Shown here in pieces: positions 41,208-51,192 of a stretch of 64,000 nt of DNA. The translations under genes and the position numbers were made by a program. The notes below the pieces were generated by a model that was not told the origin of the DNA, did no database searches, and saw only the letters and a list, made by a program, of their open reading frames with translations. Numbering within the stretch: position 1 is the first letter of the stretch; every line of letters starts with the position of its first letter. Location of the stretch: positions 682,001-746,000 of the forward strand of contig NZ_CP058988.1 of NCBI RefSeq assembly GCF_019278565.1, given 5' to 3'. The DNA comes from Cellulophaga sp. HaHa_2_95. Lineage in GTDB: Bacteria > Bacteroidota > Bacteroidia > Flavobacteriales > Flavobacteriaceae.

Positions 41208-44200
41208 ATGAAACTAAAATACCTTCAAATTGTCAGTTTACTTTTTCTTGTCCTTTCGGGATGTAAAGACAAAGTAAATACCATGGAAAACCAATCGGAC
41301 AACCTTAATAAGTATCAGGAGTATGTTAGTGAGGTTACGCACGGAATTATTTCTGCAAGAAGCGAAGTAAGGCTTGTTATGAAACAACCTGTAGCTTCAT
41401 GGGAAAGTGGCAAAGAATTGAATGATGTTTTAACTGTTTCTCCAAAGGTTAGTGGTAAGGTTGTTGTTTTAGACGACAGAACTATCTCGTTTGTTCCAGA
41501 AAAAGCATTTAAGCAGAATACAGAATATGCTTTTACGTTTGATTTAGAACAGGTGATCACAAACGTTCCTGAAGATTTGGAAGAATTAACGTTTGTTATC
41601 AAAACTTTGGAACAACAGTTTTCTATATACACGAATCCTATACAGTCTTATTCAAAAGAGAAACAATACATCGAAGGACAATTACGTAGTGCAGATGTGT
41701 TGTCTTTGGAGGTGGCAAAACAATTGGTGAACGTAACACAAAATGGAAAAGAGATAAAAATAAAATTTGATGTCTCGGTAAAAGAAGGAATGCTTTTTCA
41801 ATTTAAGATTGATAGTATACAGCGTTTTGAAGAAGATAGTGAGTTGCAGATTTCTTGGGATGGCGCTAAACATGATATAGCTACTAAAGGAGAAAATAAA
41901 ATAGTAATTCCGGGTAAAAATAATTTTGTTGTTCTTGATGTTGTAGTAAAGAACACCGGAAAGCCACAAGTATTGATTAATTTTTCTGATCCTCTTAAGA
42001 AAGATCAGAATTTTAAAGGTTTGGTGGTTTTAGAAGGCGATAATTCTTTAAAGTATAGTGTGTCAGGAAATACGCTTAAAGTATATCCTTCCATTGAAAT
42101 TAACGGTACGGCACAATTAGAAGTGTTTGATGGAATCTCTAGTGCAGATGGTTTTAAACTGAAAACTAAATTTGAAGAGTTGATTGCTTTTGAGCAAATA
42201 AAGCCACAAGTGAGATTGCTTTCAAATGGATCTATATTACCTTCCTCCAGTAATCTTAAAATTAATTTTGAAGCCGTAAATTTAAAGTATGTAGATGTTT
42301 CTGTGCTTCGGGTGTATGAGAATAATGTACTTCAATTTTTACAGAATAATAATCTTAACGGTAACTACGGCTTAAAACAAGTAGCGAGGCCAATTGCCAC
42401 TAAGCGTTTAGAGTTGGTGAGTAATTTAAGTGTTAATACTGGTAAATGGTCTGCACACGCTTTAGATTTAAAAGAATTAATTACTCCGGAACAAGGAGCT
42501 ATCTACCGCGTAGAATTTTCGTTTAAGCCTTCCTATAGTACCTATAGTTGTGAGGAGACTAATTATGAGGATGAGGAAGATGTTGAAGAAAATTATGATG
42601 AAGAATCAGAAGCTAGTTCTTGGGATGGTGTAGAAGAGTATTATGATGATTACTCGTATAACTATGATTGGAGTGAGCGTGAGAATCCTTGTCACACTTC
42701 TTATTATTACGATAAAAAAGTAGGAGTAAATGTTTTGGCTAGTGACCTTGGGGTTACCGTGAAAAAAGGATTAAACAAGAGCTATTTTGTTGCGGTCAGT
42801 GACATCGTTACAACAAAGCCTGTTTCCGGAGCAAAGGTTACTTTTTACAATTATCAGCAACAAGCTGTAGGAACTGTTACTACAGAAGCAAACGGTACTT
42901 CGTTTTTCGATGCAGAAAATAACCAGGCTTATTTTGTGGTAGCAGAGAATAATGGACAAAAAACATATGTAAAAATCAATGACGGTAATGTATTGTCTGT
43001 AAGTAAATTTGATGTTTCTGGAGTTTCTTTACAAAAGGGAATAAAAGGATTTATTTTTGGAGAGCGTGGTGTTTGGAGGCCGGGCGATAATATCTTCTTA
43101 TCATTTATGTTGAATGATAATGCAAATAAACTACCTGCAAATCATCCTGTAAAATTAGAATTGATGGATCCTTATAATAAAGTGGTTCATCGTGAAGTGA
43201 AGACCTATGGTTTGGATAATTTTTATCATTTTAATTTAAAAACAGATGAAAATGCACCTACGGGTAATTGGTTGGCGAAAATATCTGTTGGTGGTGCTTC
43301 CTTCACCAAGACGATAAAAATAGAAACCATCAAGCCCAATCGTTTAAAAATTAAAACCGAATTTGATAGTGAGATTTTAGGAGGTTCAAGTCCTATTCAC
43401 GGAACAATGGAGGTAAAGTGGTTGCATGGCGCGATAGCTAAAAATTTAAATGCGGATATAACTGCAAAATTTAATGCAACAACCACAAGCTTCAAATCGT
43501 TCCCAGGGTACATTTTTGATGATCCTACACGTAGCTTTTCATCAGAAGATCAAGTAGTTTTTGATGGTAATGTAGATGGGGAAGGGAAAGCAAGCTTTAG
43601 TATTAATCCACAACTAAATGGTAATGCCCCTGGAATGCTAAATGTGGCGTTTATTACTAAAGTGTATGAAAACGGAGGCGATTTTAGTACTGATGTGTTT
43701 ACAAAAACCTATGCCCCATTTAAAACCTACGTGGGTATAAACGTTCCTAAGGGCGATAAGTCAAGAGGAATGCTTCTTACAGATGTAAAACATAAGTTTG
43801 AGGTAGTTACGGTAGATGAAAAAGGAAAACCTAAAGCAACGAGTAATCTTAAAGTATCTATACACAAAGTAAGCTGGAGATGGTGGTGGGATAATTCGGC
43901 CGATAATTTATCATCTTATAGCAGTAGTGAATACCATGAACAGGTTTTTGAAGAAACAATCAGTACTTCTTCAAGTGGAAAAGGTTCTTTTAATTTTGAA
44001 TTAAAGTATCCAGATTGGGGTCGTTATTTAGTTCGGGTAGAAGATCAGTCTGGTGGTCATGCTACTGGAAAAGCGGTGTATATAGATTGGCCAGGGTGGG
44101 CAGGAAAATCACGTAAGAATGATCCTTCTGCAGCTACGATGTTATTGTTTTCAACCGATAAAGAAAAATATAATGTAGGGGATGATGCTACCATTACTTT

Positions 44201-46727
44201 CCCGAGTTCAGAAGGTGGCAGAGCATTAGTAACTATAGAAAATGGGAGTGAAGTCTTAGAATCTTTATGGGTAGAGACGACTAAAGGTGAAACTAAATTT
44301 AAGTTGCCAATAAAGGAAATTTATACTCCTAATGTGTATATAAATATTGCCTTGTTGCAACCACATGCATCTACCTTAAATGATTCTCCTATTCGTATGT
44401 ATGGTGTGGTAGGAATTGGAGTAGAGAATCCTAAAACAAAACTAGAACCTCAGATTATGATGCCAGAAGTACTGCGTCCTGAGGAAAATATAACGGTAAA
44501 AATTGGAGAGAAGAATAGCAAGGCAATGACTTATACGATTGCTATTGTAGATGAAGGTCTTTTAGATTTAACGCGCTTTAAAACTCCAGATGCTTGGAGT
44601 ACTTTTTATGCCAGAGAAGCTTTAGGTGTAAAAACTTGGGATATTTATGACGATGTGATTGGTGCCTTTGGTGGGAAAATTAACCAAGTATTTGCTATTG
44701 GTGGTGATGATGAACTAGCAGGAGCAAAAAATAAGAAAGCCAATAGGTTTGAGCCAATGGTGGTTCACTTGGGACCGTTTACACTAAAAGCAGGTGAAAC
44801 TAAATCGCATAAGATTGCAATTCCTAAATATGTAGGTTCTGTAAGAACAATGGTAATTGCCGGGAATGCAGCCAGTGAAGCTTATGGTCTGGCAGAAAAA
44901 ACAACTCCAGTACGAAAGCCTTTAATGATCTTGGCTTCGTTACCCAGAAAAATTACGCCAGGAGAAAAAGTAACATTACCAGTGACTGTATTTGCGATGG
45001 AGTCTAAAGTGAAAAATGTTACGGTTAAGATAAAACAAGACAAAGCATTTAAGGTGTCTGGGAGTGCTACGCAAACGCTTACGTTTAGTCAGCCAGATGA
45101 GAAAATGGTGTATTTTGATTTAGATGTGGCAGATTTTAAAGGTATAGGAAAAGTAGTTGTAGAAGCTTCGGGAGGAGGAGAAACAGCATCTTTTGAAATA
45201 CCAATAGATGTCGTGAATCCGAACCCAATGACTTCTGAGATTCAAGATATTGTTCTTGAAGCAAATGCAAGTAAGCGAATAGATTTAGAAACTTTTGGTA
45301 TTGCCGGCAGCAATTCTGTTCAGGTAGAATTTTCAACTTTGCCACCTATGAGTTTCAATGGGCGCATGCAGTACCTAATAAGGTATCCGCATGGTTGCGT
45401 AGAACAAACTACTTCTGCCGCATTTCCGCAATTATTTTTGAGTGACATCTTTGATTTGAGCTCCGCAAAAAAATCAGAAACACAAAAAAATGTTGAAAAT
45501 GCCATAAAACGCTTGGGAGGATTTCAGCGACCAGGAGGAGGATTTTCATATTGGCCAGGATTGAGTTCTACTGATGATTGGGGAACAACCTATGCAGGAC
45601 ACTTTCTGTTAGAAGCAGAGAAGAAGGGGTATGTAATGCCTATCTCCTTTAAATCAAATTGGGTAAAATACCAACAGAATACGGCTAAAAACTGGCGTTC
45701 AGGAAGTTCATCTTCAGACCTAGCACAAGCGTACAGGTTGTACACTTTAGCACTTTCGGGCAATGCAGATATTGCTTCTATGAATCGTTTAAGAGAAACT
45801 AGTGGTTTGTCTGATGAAGGTAAATTTAGATTAGCAGCTGCTTATGGTTTAATTGGACAAGCAAGTGTGGCACAGCAAATTTTAAAAACAGCGTCATTAA
45901 CGTTTGAAGCTAGTAAGAATGATTATTATAGTTATGGCTCTTCAGAAAGAAATAGAGCAATGGCTTTGGAGACCTATATTTTACTTAAAGATAAAGCTAA
46001 AGCACAAGAGTTAGCTAAGGCTATTGCTGCTAGCTTAAAAGAGCAGCGTTGGATGAGTACGCAGAGTACTTCATACAGTCTTCTTGCTATGGGTAAATTT
46101 GCCAAAATGGTAGGTGGTAAAGGAATAAAAACGTCGGTAGCTGTAAATGGGAAAACAGAAAGCGTTACAACGAGTAAGACTTTAGCCAGCAGAACATTAG
46201 AAATAAAGAAAGGAACCAATAGCCTAAGTTTAAAAAACTTAGAAGGTACTATGGTTTATGTAAGTATCATCAATAACGGAATTTTACCGGTAGGAAGTGA
46301 GAAAGAAATTCAACGTAATCTAGTGGTAAAAACAGCTTTTAAAAGCCGTGATGGTTCAAGAATTGATGTCTCTACTATTACTCAAGGAACAGATTTTGTT
46401 GCTGAGGTTACCATAACCAATACTACAGGGAGCGCGGTTAAAAATATGGCCTTATCTGAAATATTCCCTAGTGGATGGGAAATTGTAAATACGCGTTTTA
46501 CAGACTTTGGAAATTTTGCGCAGAATAACGTAACGCATACCGATTTGAGAGATGATCGTGCTAATTTCTATTTTGATTTTAGACTAGGTGAGACAAAAAC
46601 ATTTAGAATATTGTTAAACGCATCCTACTTAGGAACATATTACCTTCCAGGAGTTCAGGTAGAGGCTATGTATGATAGTGATTATATTGCTAGAACAAAA
46701 GGGCAATGGGTAAAAGTAGTTCAATAG
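41208..46727 (+). CDS. Bacterial alpha-2-macroglobulin (YfhM-like) lipoprotein
   Basis: 1839 residues. The lipobox (LFLVLSGC, Cys19) makes it an envelope lipoprotein. It has a series of MG-type beta domains, then a thioester domain with CVEQ at Cys1397-Gln1400 (PHGCVEQTTSAAFPQL), and a receptor-binding-like C-terminus. The intact thioester should trap attacking proteases covalently in the periplasm. An acidic, tyrosine-rich insertion at residues 448-495 is bounded by two cysteines and is not usual for the family. Bacterial relatives usually travel with penicillin-binding protein 1C, encoded here at 48835. Confidence 0.93.
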   Translation: MKLKYLQIVSLLFLVLSGCKDKVNTMENQSDNLNKYQEYVSEVTHGIISARSEVRLVMKQPVASWESGKELNDVLTVSPKVSGKVVVLDDRTISFVPEKAFKQNTEYAFTFDLEQVITNVPEDLEELTFVIKTLEQQFSIYTNPIQSYSKEKQYIEGQLRSADVLSLEVAKQLVNVTQNGKEIKIKFDVSVKEGMLFQFKIDSIQRFEEDSELQISWDGAKHDIATKGENKIVIPGKNNFVVLDVVVKNTGKPQVLINFSDPLKKDQNFKGLVVLEGDNSLKYSVSGNTLKVYPSIEINGTAQLEVFDGISSADGFKLKTKFEELIAFEQIKPQVRLLSNGSILPSSSNLKINFEAVNLKYVDVSVLRVYENNVLQFLQNNNLNGNYGLKQVARPIATKRLELVSNLSVNTGKWSAHALDLKELITPEQGAIYRVEFSFKPSYSTYSCEETNYEDEEDVEENYDEESEASSWDGVEEYYDDYSYNYDWSERENPCHTSYYYDKKVGVNVLASDLGVTVKKGLNKSYFVAVSDIVTTKPVSGAKVTFYNYQQQAVGTVTTEANGTSFFDAENNQAYFVVAENNGQKTYVKINDGNVLSVSKFDVSGVSLQKGIKGFIFGERGVWRPGDNIFLSFMLNDNANKLPANHPVKLELMDPYNKVVHREVKTYGLDNFYHFNLKTDENAPTGNWLAKISVGGASFTKTIKIETIKPNRLKIKTEFDSEILGGSSPIHGTMEVKWLHGAIAKNLNADITAKFNATTTSFKSFPGYIFDDPTRSFSSEDQVVFDGNVDGEGKASFSINPQLNGNAPGMLNVAFITKVYENGGDFSTDVFTKTYAPFKTYVGINVPKGDKSRGMLLTDVKHKFEVVTVDEKGKPKATSNLKVSIHKVSWRWWWDNSADNLSSYSSSEYHEQVFEETISTSSSGKGSFNFELKYPDWGRYLVRVEDQSGGHATGKAVYIDWPGWAGKSRKNDPSAATMLLFSTDKEKYNVGDDATITFPSSEGGRALVTIENGSEVLESLWVETTKGETKFKLPIKEIYTPNVYINIALLQPHASTLNDSPIRMYGVVGIGVENPKTKLEPQIMMPEVLRPEENITVKIGEKNSKAMTYTIAIVDEGLLDLTRFKTPDAWSTFYAREALGVKTWDIYDDVIGAFGGKINQVFAIGGDDELAGAKNKKANRFEPMVVHLGPFTLKAGETKSHKIAIPKYVGSVRTMVIAGNAASEAYGLAEKTTPVRKPLMILASLPRKITPGEKVTLPVTVFAMESKVKNVTVKIKQDKAFKVSGSATQTLTFSQPDEKMVYFDLDVADFKGIGKVVVEASGGGETASFEIPIDVVNPNPMTSEIQDIVLEANASKRIDLETFGIAGSNSVQVEFSTLPPMSFNGRMQYLIRYPHGCVEQTTSAAFPQLFLSDIFDLSSAKKSETQKNVENAIKRLGGFQRPGGGFSYWPGLSSTDDWGTTYAGHFLLEAEKKGYVMPISFKSNWVKYQQNTAKNWRSGSSSSDLAQAYRLYTLALSGNADIASMNRLRETSGLSDEGKFRLAAAYGLIGQASVAQQILKTASLTFEASKNDYYSYGSSERNRAMALETYILLKDKAKAQELAKAIAASLKEQRWMSTQSTSYSLLAMGKFAKMVGGKGIKTSVAVNGKTESVTTSKTLASRTLEIKKGTNSLSLKNLEGTMVYVSIINNGILPVGSEKEIQRNLVVKTAFKSRDGSRIDVSTITQGTDFVAEVTITNTTGSAVKNMALSEIFPSGWEIVNTRFTDFGNFAQNNVTHTDLRDDRANFYFDFRLGETKTFRILLNASYLGTYYLPGVQVEAMYDSDYIARTKGQWVKVVQ

Positions 46728-46770
46728 GAACATACTAGTAGCGTCTTTTAAGATGGCTATAAAATGTAAT

Positions 46771-46803
46771 AAAGTGTCTATTAATTTAATAGGCACTTTT
46801 TAT
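46771..46803 (+). terminator. Terminator after the alpha-2-macroglobulin gene
   Basis: AAAGTGTCTATTAA - short loop - TTAATAGGCACTTT is a 14-bp stem with one mismatch, followed by TTTTATTTG, about 43 bases after the stop. Confidence 0.78.
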
Positions 46804-46928
46804 TTGTTGTAGAATGAAAATTAGTGTGATTTCAAAAGACATTCTTAGAGGTATTACAATTAATGTCTATAATTTGATGAGTTTGCAGAGTTGTACAAGG
46901 TAATTATTTCTTGGAATACAGTTGTTGT

Positions 46929-47357
46929 TTAATTGGAAGAAGAAACTAAACATTCTTTTTTAGCCCATTCAATAGCATCTGTTAAACACGTATAACGATA
47001 GATATTGGCATTCATAAATAGCTTTTCTAATAGGGTATTGGAATACCCTTTTTTAGAATAGGTAACAATAACATAAGCTTTAAGTCTATAACTACTTTTA
47101 AAATATTGTAACCACCCTACAGGATTTACAGAATATTTCTCTACTCTATTGGTAATATAAATTAATCCAGAGCCATTTTCATCGTATAAATTTCCGATAT
47201 CTTCAGTTACAGTTTTTCCATGATCTTCCCAAGAGAAAACAACACCTTCATTGATCTCAGCAACAACGTAACCGGCAAACAGATAAAACGTACCAAACGG
47301 GTAGGAAAGTTCGTTGAATGCTTCTTTATAATAAGGGCTATTTTTAAGCTTTTGCAA
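46929..47357 (-). CDS. Hypothetical cytoplasmic protein with a TTG start
   Basis: 142 residues with no signal peptide. The only plausible start is TTG at 47357: an in-frame stop lies just upstream, and the next Met is at about residue 114. Composition is rich in Tyr and Gly (SPYYKEAFNELSYPFGTFYLFAGYVVAEINEG), and it ends YTCLTDAIEWAKKECLVSSSN. I recognise no family; the pattern resembles SpoIIAA-like/STAS-related small proteins only faintly. A -7 element TACATTTG lies 35 bases upstream. Neighbours give no clue. Confidence 0.6.
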   Translation of the reverse strand: MQKLKNSPYYKEAFNELSYPFGTFYLFAGYVVAEINEGVVFSWEDHGKTVTEDIGNLYDENGSGLIYITNRVEKYSVNPVGWLQYFKSSYRLKAYVIVTYSKKGYSNTLLEKLFMNANIYRYTCLTDAIEWAKKECLVSSSN

Positions 47358-47391
47358 TATTTATGTTTTAGAAATTATCAATTTAATAAAA

Positions 47392-47399
47392 CAAATGTA
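47392..47399 (-). promoter_or_regulatory. -7 element of the hypothetical gene at 46929
   Basis: TACATTTG on the minus strand matches TAnnTTTG and lies 34 bases before the TTG start, supporting transcription of that gene. No -33 match at the usual distance. Confidence 0.5.
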
Positions 47400-47523
47400 C
47401 TTTGGACGCCTATTATTAGAAGAAAACTATCGTTGAATAACAGAAATATATGCCTGAAATCACCAAATCACTAATTTCGCCACTCATAAATGAAGAAAAT
47501 TCGTACATATAAATTTTAATAAC

Positions 47524-48021
47524 CTAGCTTTCAGTCGGTTCAAATTTTAGAATATTACTAAAAATTAGCGCCCCGATTGCTTTTAAAGGTTCGTAGAGTT
47601 TAGATTCTTCCTTGGTTTCTTCGTTGATAAGATTGGTGGTTTCTGCCATCGAACTAAAAAAGAGAAGTAGTGCGCCAATGATAATAGATACTTTCAGAGC
47701 TCCAAAAATTCCACCGGCTATTTTATTCAAAAATCCAAGCATGGCAAAATCAGCAATCTTGGTCAACAGTTTTGCTGATAAATGAATTAAAACAACAATT
47801 ATAATAAAGGTTATAACAAAAGAAGCGATGTTCATATACTGTTCATTCCAATCCATATTTTCTGCTAAATACGTTCCAGTGATGTAGGAGAAATGTATTG
47901 CGCCGTAAATACCAGCAATAAGCGCTATGATAGATGCTATTTCAACAAATAAGCCGTTTTTAAACCCTATATAAAATCCCCAAACAAGGATTAATCCAAA
48001 AACTATATCTAAAAAATTCAT
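47524..48021 (-). CDS. CvpA-family membrane protein
   Basis: 165 residues with four predicted membrane segments (starting NFLDIVFGLILVWGFYIGFKNGLFVEIASIIALIAGIYGA). The pattern, with FLNKIAGGIFGALKVSIIIGALL in the middle, is that of colicin V production proteins (CvpA), which are linked to purine metabolism and envelope functions in some bacteria. No other feature. It is divergent from the gene at 48163, and a perfect -7 TATATTTG sits 17 bases upstream of its start. Confidence 0.88.
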   Translation of the reverse strand: MNFLDIVFGLILVWGFYIGFKNGLFVEIASIIALIAGIYGAIHFSYITGTYLAENMDWNEQYMNIASFVITFIIIVVLIHLSAKLLTKIADFAMLGFLNKIAGGIFGALKVSIIIGALLLFFSSMAETTNLINEETKEESKLYEPLKAIGALIFSNILKFEPTES

Positions 48022-48037
48022 ATTGCTTGCTTTAAGG

Positions 48038-48066
48038 CAAATATAAAACTTTGATTTGTACCTTTG
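48038..48066. promoter_or_regulatory. Divergent -7 elements for the CvpA and 48163 genes
   Basis: TATATTTG on the minus strand (plus 48038-48045) and TACCTTTG on the plus strand (48059-48066) both match TAnnTTTG and are only 13 bases apart, serving the CvpA gene and the gene at 48163. An inverted repeat TACCTAT (48088-48094) / ATAGGTA (48111-48117) follows in the plus-strand leader. Confidence 0.5.
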
Positions 48067-48162
48067 AAAAGAATTAAAAATACTGTGTACCTATTAAGAT
48101 AAGAATTGTCATAGGTAGTATATGAAGTGCTATTTTTATTCATTGAGATAAATGAAACTATA

Positions 48163-48519
48163 ATGTCAAGAGATATACAATTAAAAGAGCGTTGGGATGT
48201 GTTGCTAGAAAAATTATCAGCACAATTTGCAGACGGCGATACATTAGAATTAGACGCTATTATTTATTTGGTAGGTGTTCAGGAATTAGGAAAATACCAT
48301 AGGTCCTACAAAAAGGACGAAAAGCTAGATCTTATGCATATAGCAATTTGTCGTTTATTGGAGCCTTATGGTTTTTATACGTTTGATTATTTTGATGAAG
48401 AAGGTTGGCCGCATTATATTATGAAAGAAGAATTACCGCCACTTAAAGCAGGAGAACAATCGGTTTTAATGAAAGAAGCGATTGTAAATTACTTTATAGA
48501 AAAAGAATATATTAAATAG
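48163..48519 (+). CDS. Hypothetical protein, 118 residues
   Basis: Start ATG at 48163 (MSRDIQLKERWDVLLEKLSAQFADG) is better than the upstream in-frame start at 48127, which would add a hydrophobic stretch that looks non-coding. No signal peptide or membrane segment. Central sequence DAIIYLVGVQELGKYHRSYKKDEKLDLMHIAICRLL and a C-terminal part with GWPHYIMKEELPPL are well structured. I recall this type of small protein in other Bacteroidota but no function. It precedes the monooxygenase-like gene by 7 bases, so they form an operon with pbpC. Confidence 0.75.
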   Translation: MSRDIQLKERWDVLLEKLSAQFADGDTLELDAIIYLVGVQELGKYHRSYKKDEKLDLMHIAICRLLEPYGFYTFDYFDEEGWPHYIMKEELPPLKAGEQSVLMKEAIVNYFIEKEYIK

Positions 48520-48526
48520 ACGCACC

Positions 48527-48838
48527 ATGAAAGAGCCTTACTATGCCGTAATTTTCACATCTACAAGAACAGCTGGTGATCATGGATACGGGGAAATGGC
48601 TCAGGAGATGGAAGCCCTTGCGGAAAAAGAACAAGGTTTTATAGGTGTTGAAAGTGCAAGGGAAGAAGTGGGTATTACAGTAAGTTATTGGACAAGTTTA
48701 GCAGCTATTGCAACTTGGAAAAAAAATTTAGACCATAGGTTTGCTCAGAAAAAAGGTCAAAAAGAGTGGTATTCTTGGTATAAAGTCCGGATTTGTTTGG
48801 TTGAAAGAGAGTATGAATTCAATACCCTCACTACTTGA
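48527..48838 (+). CDS. Antibiotic biosynthesis monooxygenase (ABM) domain protein
   Basis: 103 residues of ferredoxin-like fold: YYAVIFTSTRTAGDHGYGEMAQEMEALAEKEQGFIGVESAREEVGITVSYWTSLAAIATWKKNLDHRFAQKKG fits the ABM family, whose members act on small molecules or bind heme. It has no signal peptide. Its stop overlaps the TTG start of pbpC (TTGA), so the two are coupled in translation. The link to cell wall synthesis is only positional. Confidence 0.88.
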   Translation: MKEPYYAVIFTSTRTAGDHGYGEMAQEMEALAEKEQGFIGVESAREEVGITVSYWTSLAAIATWKKNLDHRFAQKKGQKEWYSWYKVRICLVEREYEFNTLTT

Positions 48839-51183
48839 AAGAAAGGTTATTTAAGATTCTAAAAAAGCACCCTAAAAAACTGTTAGTCCTAGCAGTGTTT
48901 TTAATTGCCTATTATTTTTGTTTGCCCACAGTATTGTTTAATGCGCCAACCGCTACAGTGGTAGAAAGTAGGCAAGGAGAATTATTAGGGGCAAAAATTG
49001 CAGATGATGGTCAATGGCGCTTTCCTGTCGTAGATAGTGTTCCTTTTAAATTTAAAACATGCCTTCTCAATTTTGAAGATGCTTATTTTTATAAGCATCC
49101 TGGTTTTAATCCGGTTTCAATGTCTAAGGCTATTGGAGCAAACGTAGCAGCAGGAAAAACAGTTCGAGGCGGAAGTACCCTCACACAACAAGTAATACGT
49201 TTGTCTAGAGAGAATAAAAGTCGCTCTTACGCTGAAAAGTTTATAGAACTAATACTAGCAACGCGCTTAGAGTTTAGCTATTCTAAAGAGGAGATTTTAA
49301 ATCTTTATGCTAGCCATGCTCCCTTTGGAGGAAATGTCGTTGGATTAGAGGTAGCTTCTTGGCGTTATTTTGGACTATTACCACATCAATTATCTTGGGC
49401 GGAATCTGCAACCTTAGCAGTATTACCTAATGCACCAAGTTTAATATATCCAGGAAAAAATCAATCTAAATTATTATTGAAGAGAAATAGATTGCTGTTG
49501 AAACTCTTCAATCAAGGTGTCTTAGATAAAACTACGTACAACTTAGCACTGTTAGAAAACTTGCCTCAAAAACCTTATGCGCTACCGAGTTATGCATCAC
49601 ATTTTGTGCATTATGTGGCTAAAACCAAAAAAGGACAGCGAATTAAAAGCAGTATCAATCAAGAGCTGCAAAGAAATGTAAATGCCATTGTTCGCAAACA
49701 GTATAATTCTCTTAAGCAAAACTTAGTCTATAATGCCGCAGTATTGGTCTTAGATGTAAAAACTAGAAAGGTACTGGCTTATGTGGGTAATACGCCAACA
49801 GATAAAGATCATGAGAAAGACGTAGATATGGTGCAAGCCAATAGAAGTACGGGAAGTGTTTTAAAACCCTTGCTCTATGCAGCTATGTTAGATGGTGGAG
49901 AGTTATTGCCAGATATGCTGGTGCCAGATGTGCCTACGCAAATTGCGGGGTATTCTCCGGAAAATTTTAATGAATCGTATAGTGGTGCTATCGAAGCAAA
50001 AAAAGCATTAGCACGGTCGCTGAATATCCCGGCAGTACGTTTATTGCAGTCTTATGGTTTAGAAAAATTTAGAGATCAACTAAATGTTTTTGAATTAGGT
50101 GGCTTGAATAAAACGGCAGATCATTACGGGTTAACCTTAATCTTAGGAGGAGCAGAAAGTAACCTGTGGGATTTGTGTAAAACCTATGCAAACCTTGCTT
50201 CTACCGTAAATCATTATAATAAAAGCTCTAGCGAGTATTTTAAAAATGAATTTACAGAGCCCACCTATTTTCATAATAGTACTTTAGATTTTGGCGCTAA
50301 ATCTCAAAGCAAAACTGTTTTTGATGCAGGTAGTATTCACCTGACTTTTGAAGCAATGAAAGAAGTAAACAGGCCAGAAGGCAGTGAGTCTTGGGAATTT
50401 TATGATTCTAGCAAAGAAATAGCGTGGAAAACAGGAACTAGCTTTGGAAATAAAGATGCTTGGGCAATTGGGGTCACAACAGACTATGTGGTAGGTGTTT
50501 GGGTAGGAAATGCAGATGGAGAAGGAAGACCAAATACCACAGGGGTATCTAGTGCCGCGCCTATTTTGTTTGATGTTTTTGATGTGTTACCAAATTCTAC
50601 TTGGTTTTCTAAGCCTTTAGATGAATTTGTTTCTGTAGTAGTGTGTGCTGAAAGCGGATATTTGGCTACAGAGGTTTGCCCTAAAAAAACCATTGATATT
50701 CCTAAAAAGCAAAACTATGTAGGTGCTTGCACCTATCATAAATTGGTTCATTTAGATCAGCATAGGCAGTTTAGAATCAATTCTTCCTGCGAAGATTTAT
50801 CAAACACAGTTACAGCGTCTTGGTTTGTACTTCCTCCTTTAATGGAGTATTATTACAAGCGCACACACCCATCGTATAAAACACTGCCTGAATTTAGAAA
50901 TGATTGCGTTTCTGTTAGGGTGCCAACTATGGAGTTCATCTATCCTAAAGATAGAAGTCGCATTACTTTAGCCAAAAATTTTGAAGGGAAAAAAAATGAG
51001 CTTGTTTTAAAGTTGGCACATGCAAAGCCGGAGACAAGAGTATTTTGGTATTTAGATAGTACGTACCTTAAAGAAACTAAGGATTTTCATGAACTTGCTA
51101 TTTTGCCAGATGAAGGTGATCATACGATATCAGTAGTAGATGAGCTAGGAAATGAGGCTAGCATCGTGATCACCATTCAATAG
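48835..51183 (+). CDS. pbpC: Penicillin-binding protein 1C
   Basis: 782 residues, starting with TTG at 48835 because the first later Met is deep within the catalytic domain; the TTG overlaps the previous stop. One membrane segment (about 15-34) is followed by a transglycosylase domain (EDAYFYKHPGFNP and GGSTLTQQ), a transpeptidase with Ser341-x-x-Lys344 (STGSVLKP), ARSLN and WKTGTS, and a C-terminal PBP1C domain with several Cys residues. Such enzymes typically occur with alpha-2-macroglobulins; that gene is at 41208, separated by four small genes. Role: peptidoglycan synthesis or repair. Confidence 0.95.
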   Translation: MKERLFKILKKHPKKLLVLAVFLIAYYFCLPTVLFNAPTATVVESRQGELLGAKIADDGQWRFPVVDSVPFKFKTCLLNFEDAYFYKHPGFNPVSMSKAIGANVAAGKTVRGGSTLTQQVIRLSRENKSRSYAEKFIELILATRLEFSYSKEEILNLYASHAPFGGNVVGLEVASWRYFGLLPHQLSWAESATLAVLPNAPSLIYPGKNQSKLLLKRNRLLLKLFNQGVLDKTTYNLALLENLPQKPYALPSYASHFVHYVAKTKKGQRIKSSINQELQRNVNAIVRKQYNSLKQNLVYNAAVLVLDVKTRKVLAYVGNTPTDKDHEKDVDMVQANRSTGSVLKPLLYAAMLDGGELLPDMLVPDVPTQIAGYSPENFNESYSGAIEAKKALARSLNIPAVRLLQSYGLEKFRDQLNVFELGGLNKTADHYGLTLILGGAESNLWDLCKTYANLASTVNHYNKSSSEYFKNEFTEPTYFHNSTLDFGAKSQSKTVFDAGSIHLTFEAMKEVNRPEGSESWEFYDSSKEIAWKTGTSFGNKDAWAIGVTTDYVVGVWVGNADGEGRPNTTGVSSAAPILFDVFDVLPNSTWFSKPLDEFVSVVVCAESGYLATEVCPKKTIDIPKKQNYVGACTYHKLVHLDQHRQFRINSSCEDLSNTVTASWFVLPPLMEYYYKRTHPSYKTLPEFRNDCVSVRVPTMEFIYPKDRSRITLAKNFEGKKNELVLKLAHAKPETRVFWYLDSTYLKETKDFHELAILPDEGDHTISVVDELGNEASIVITIQ

Positions 51184-51192
51184 GAATTGAGC

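Noticed and set aside
46813..46902. A 29-codon ATG frame after the alpha-2-macroglobulin terminator
   Set aside because: Too short, without any recognisable signal, promoter or coupling to a neighbour.
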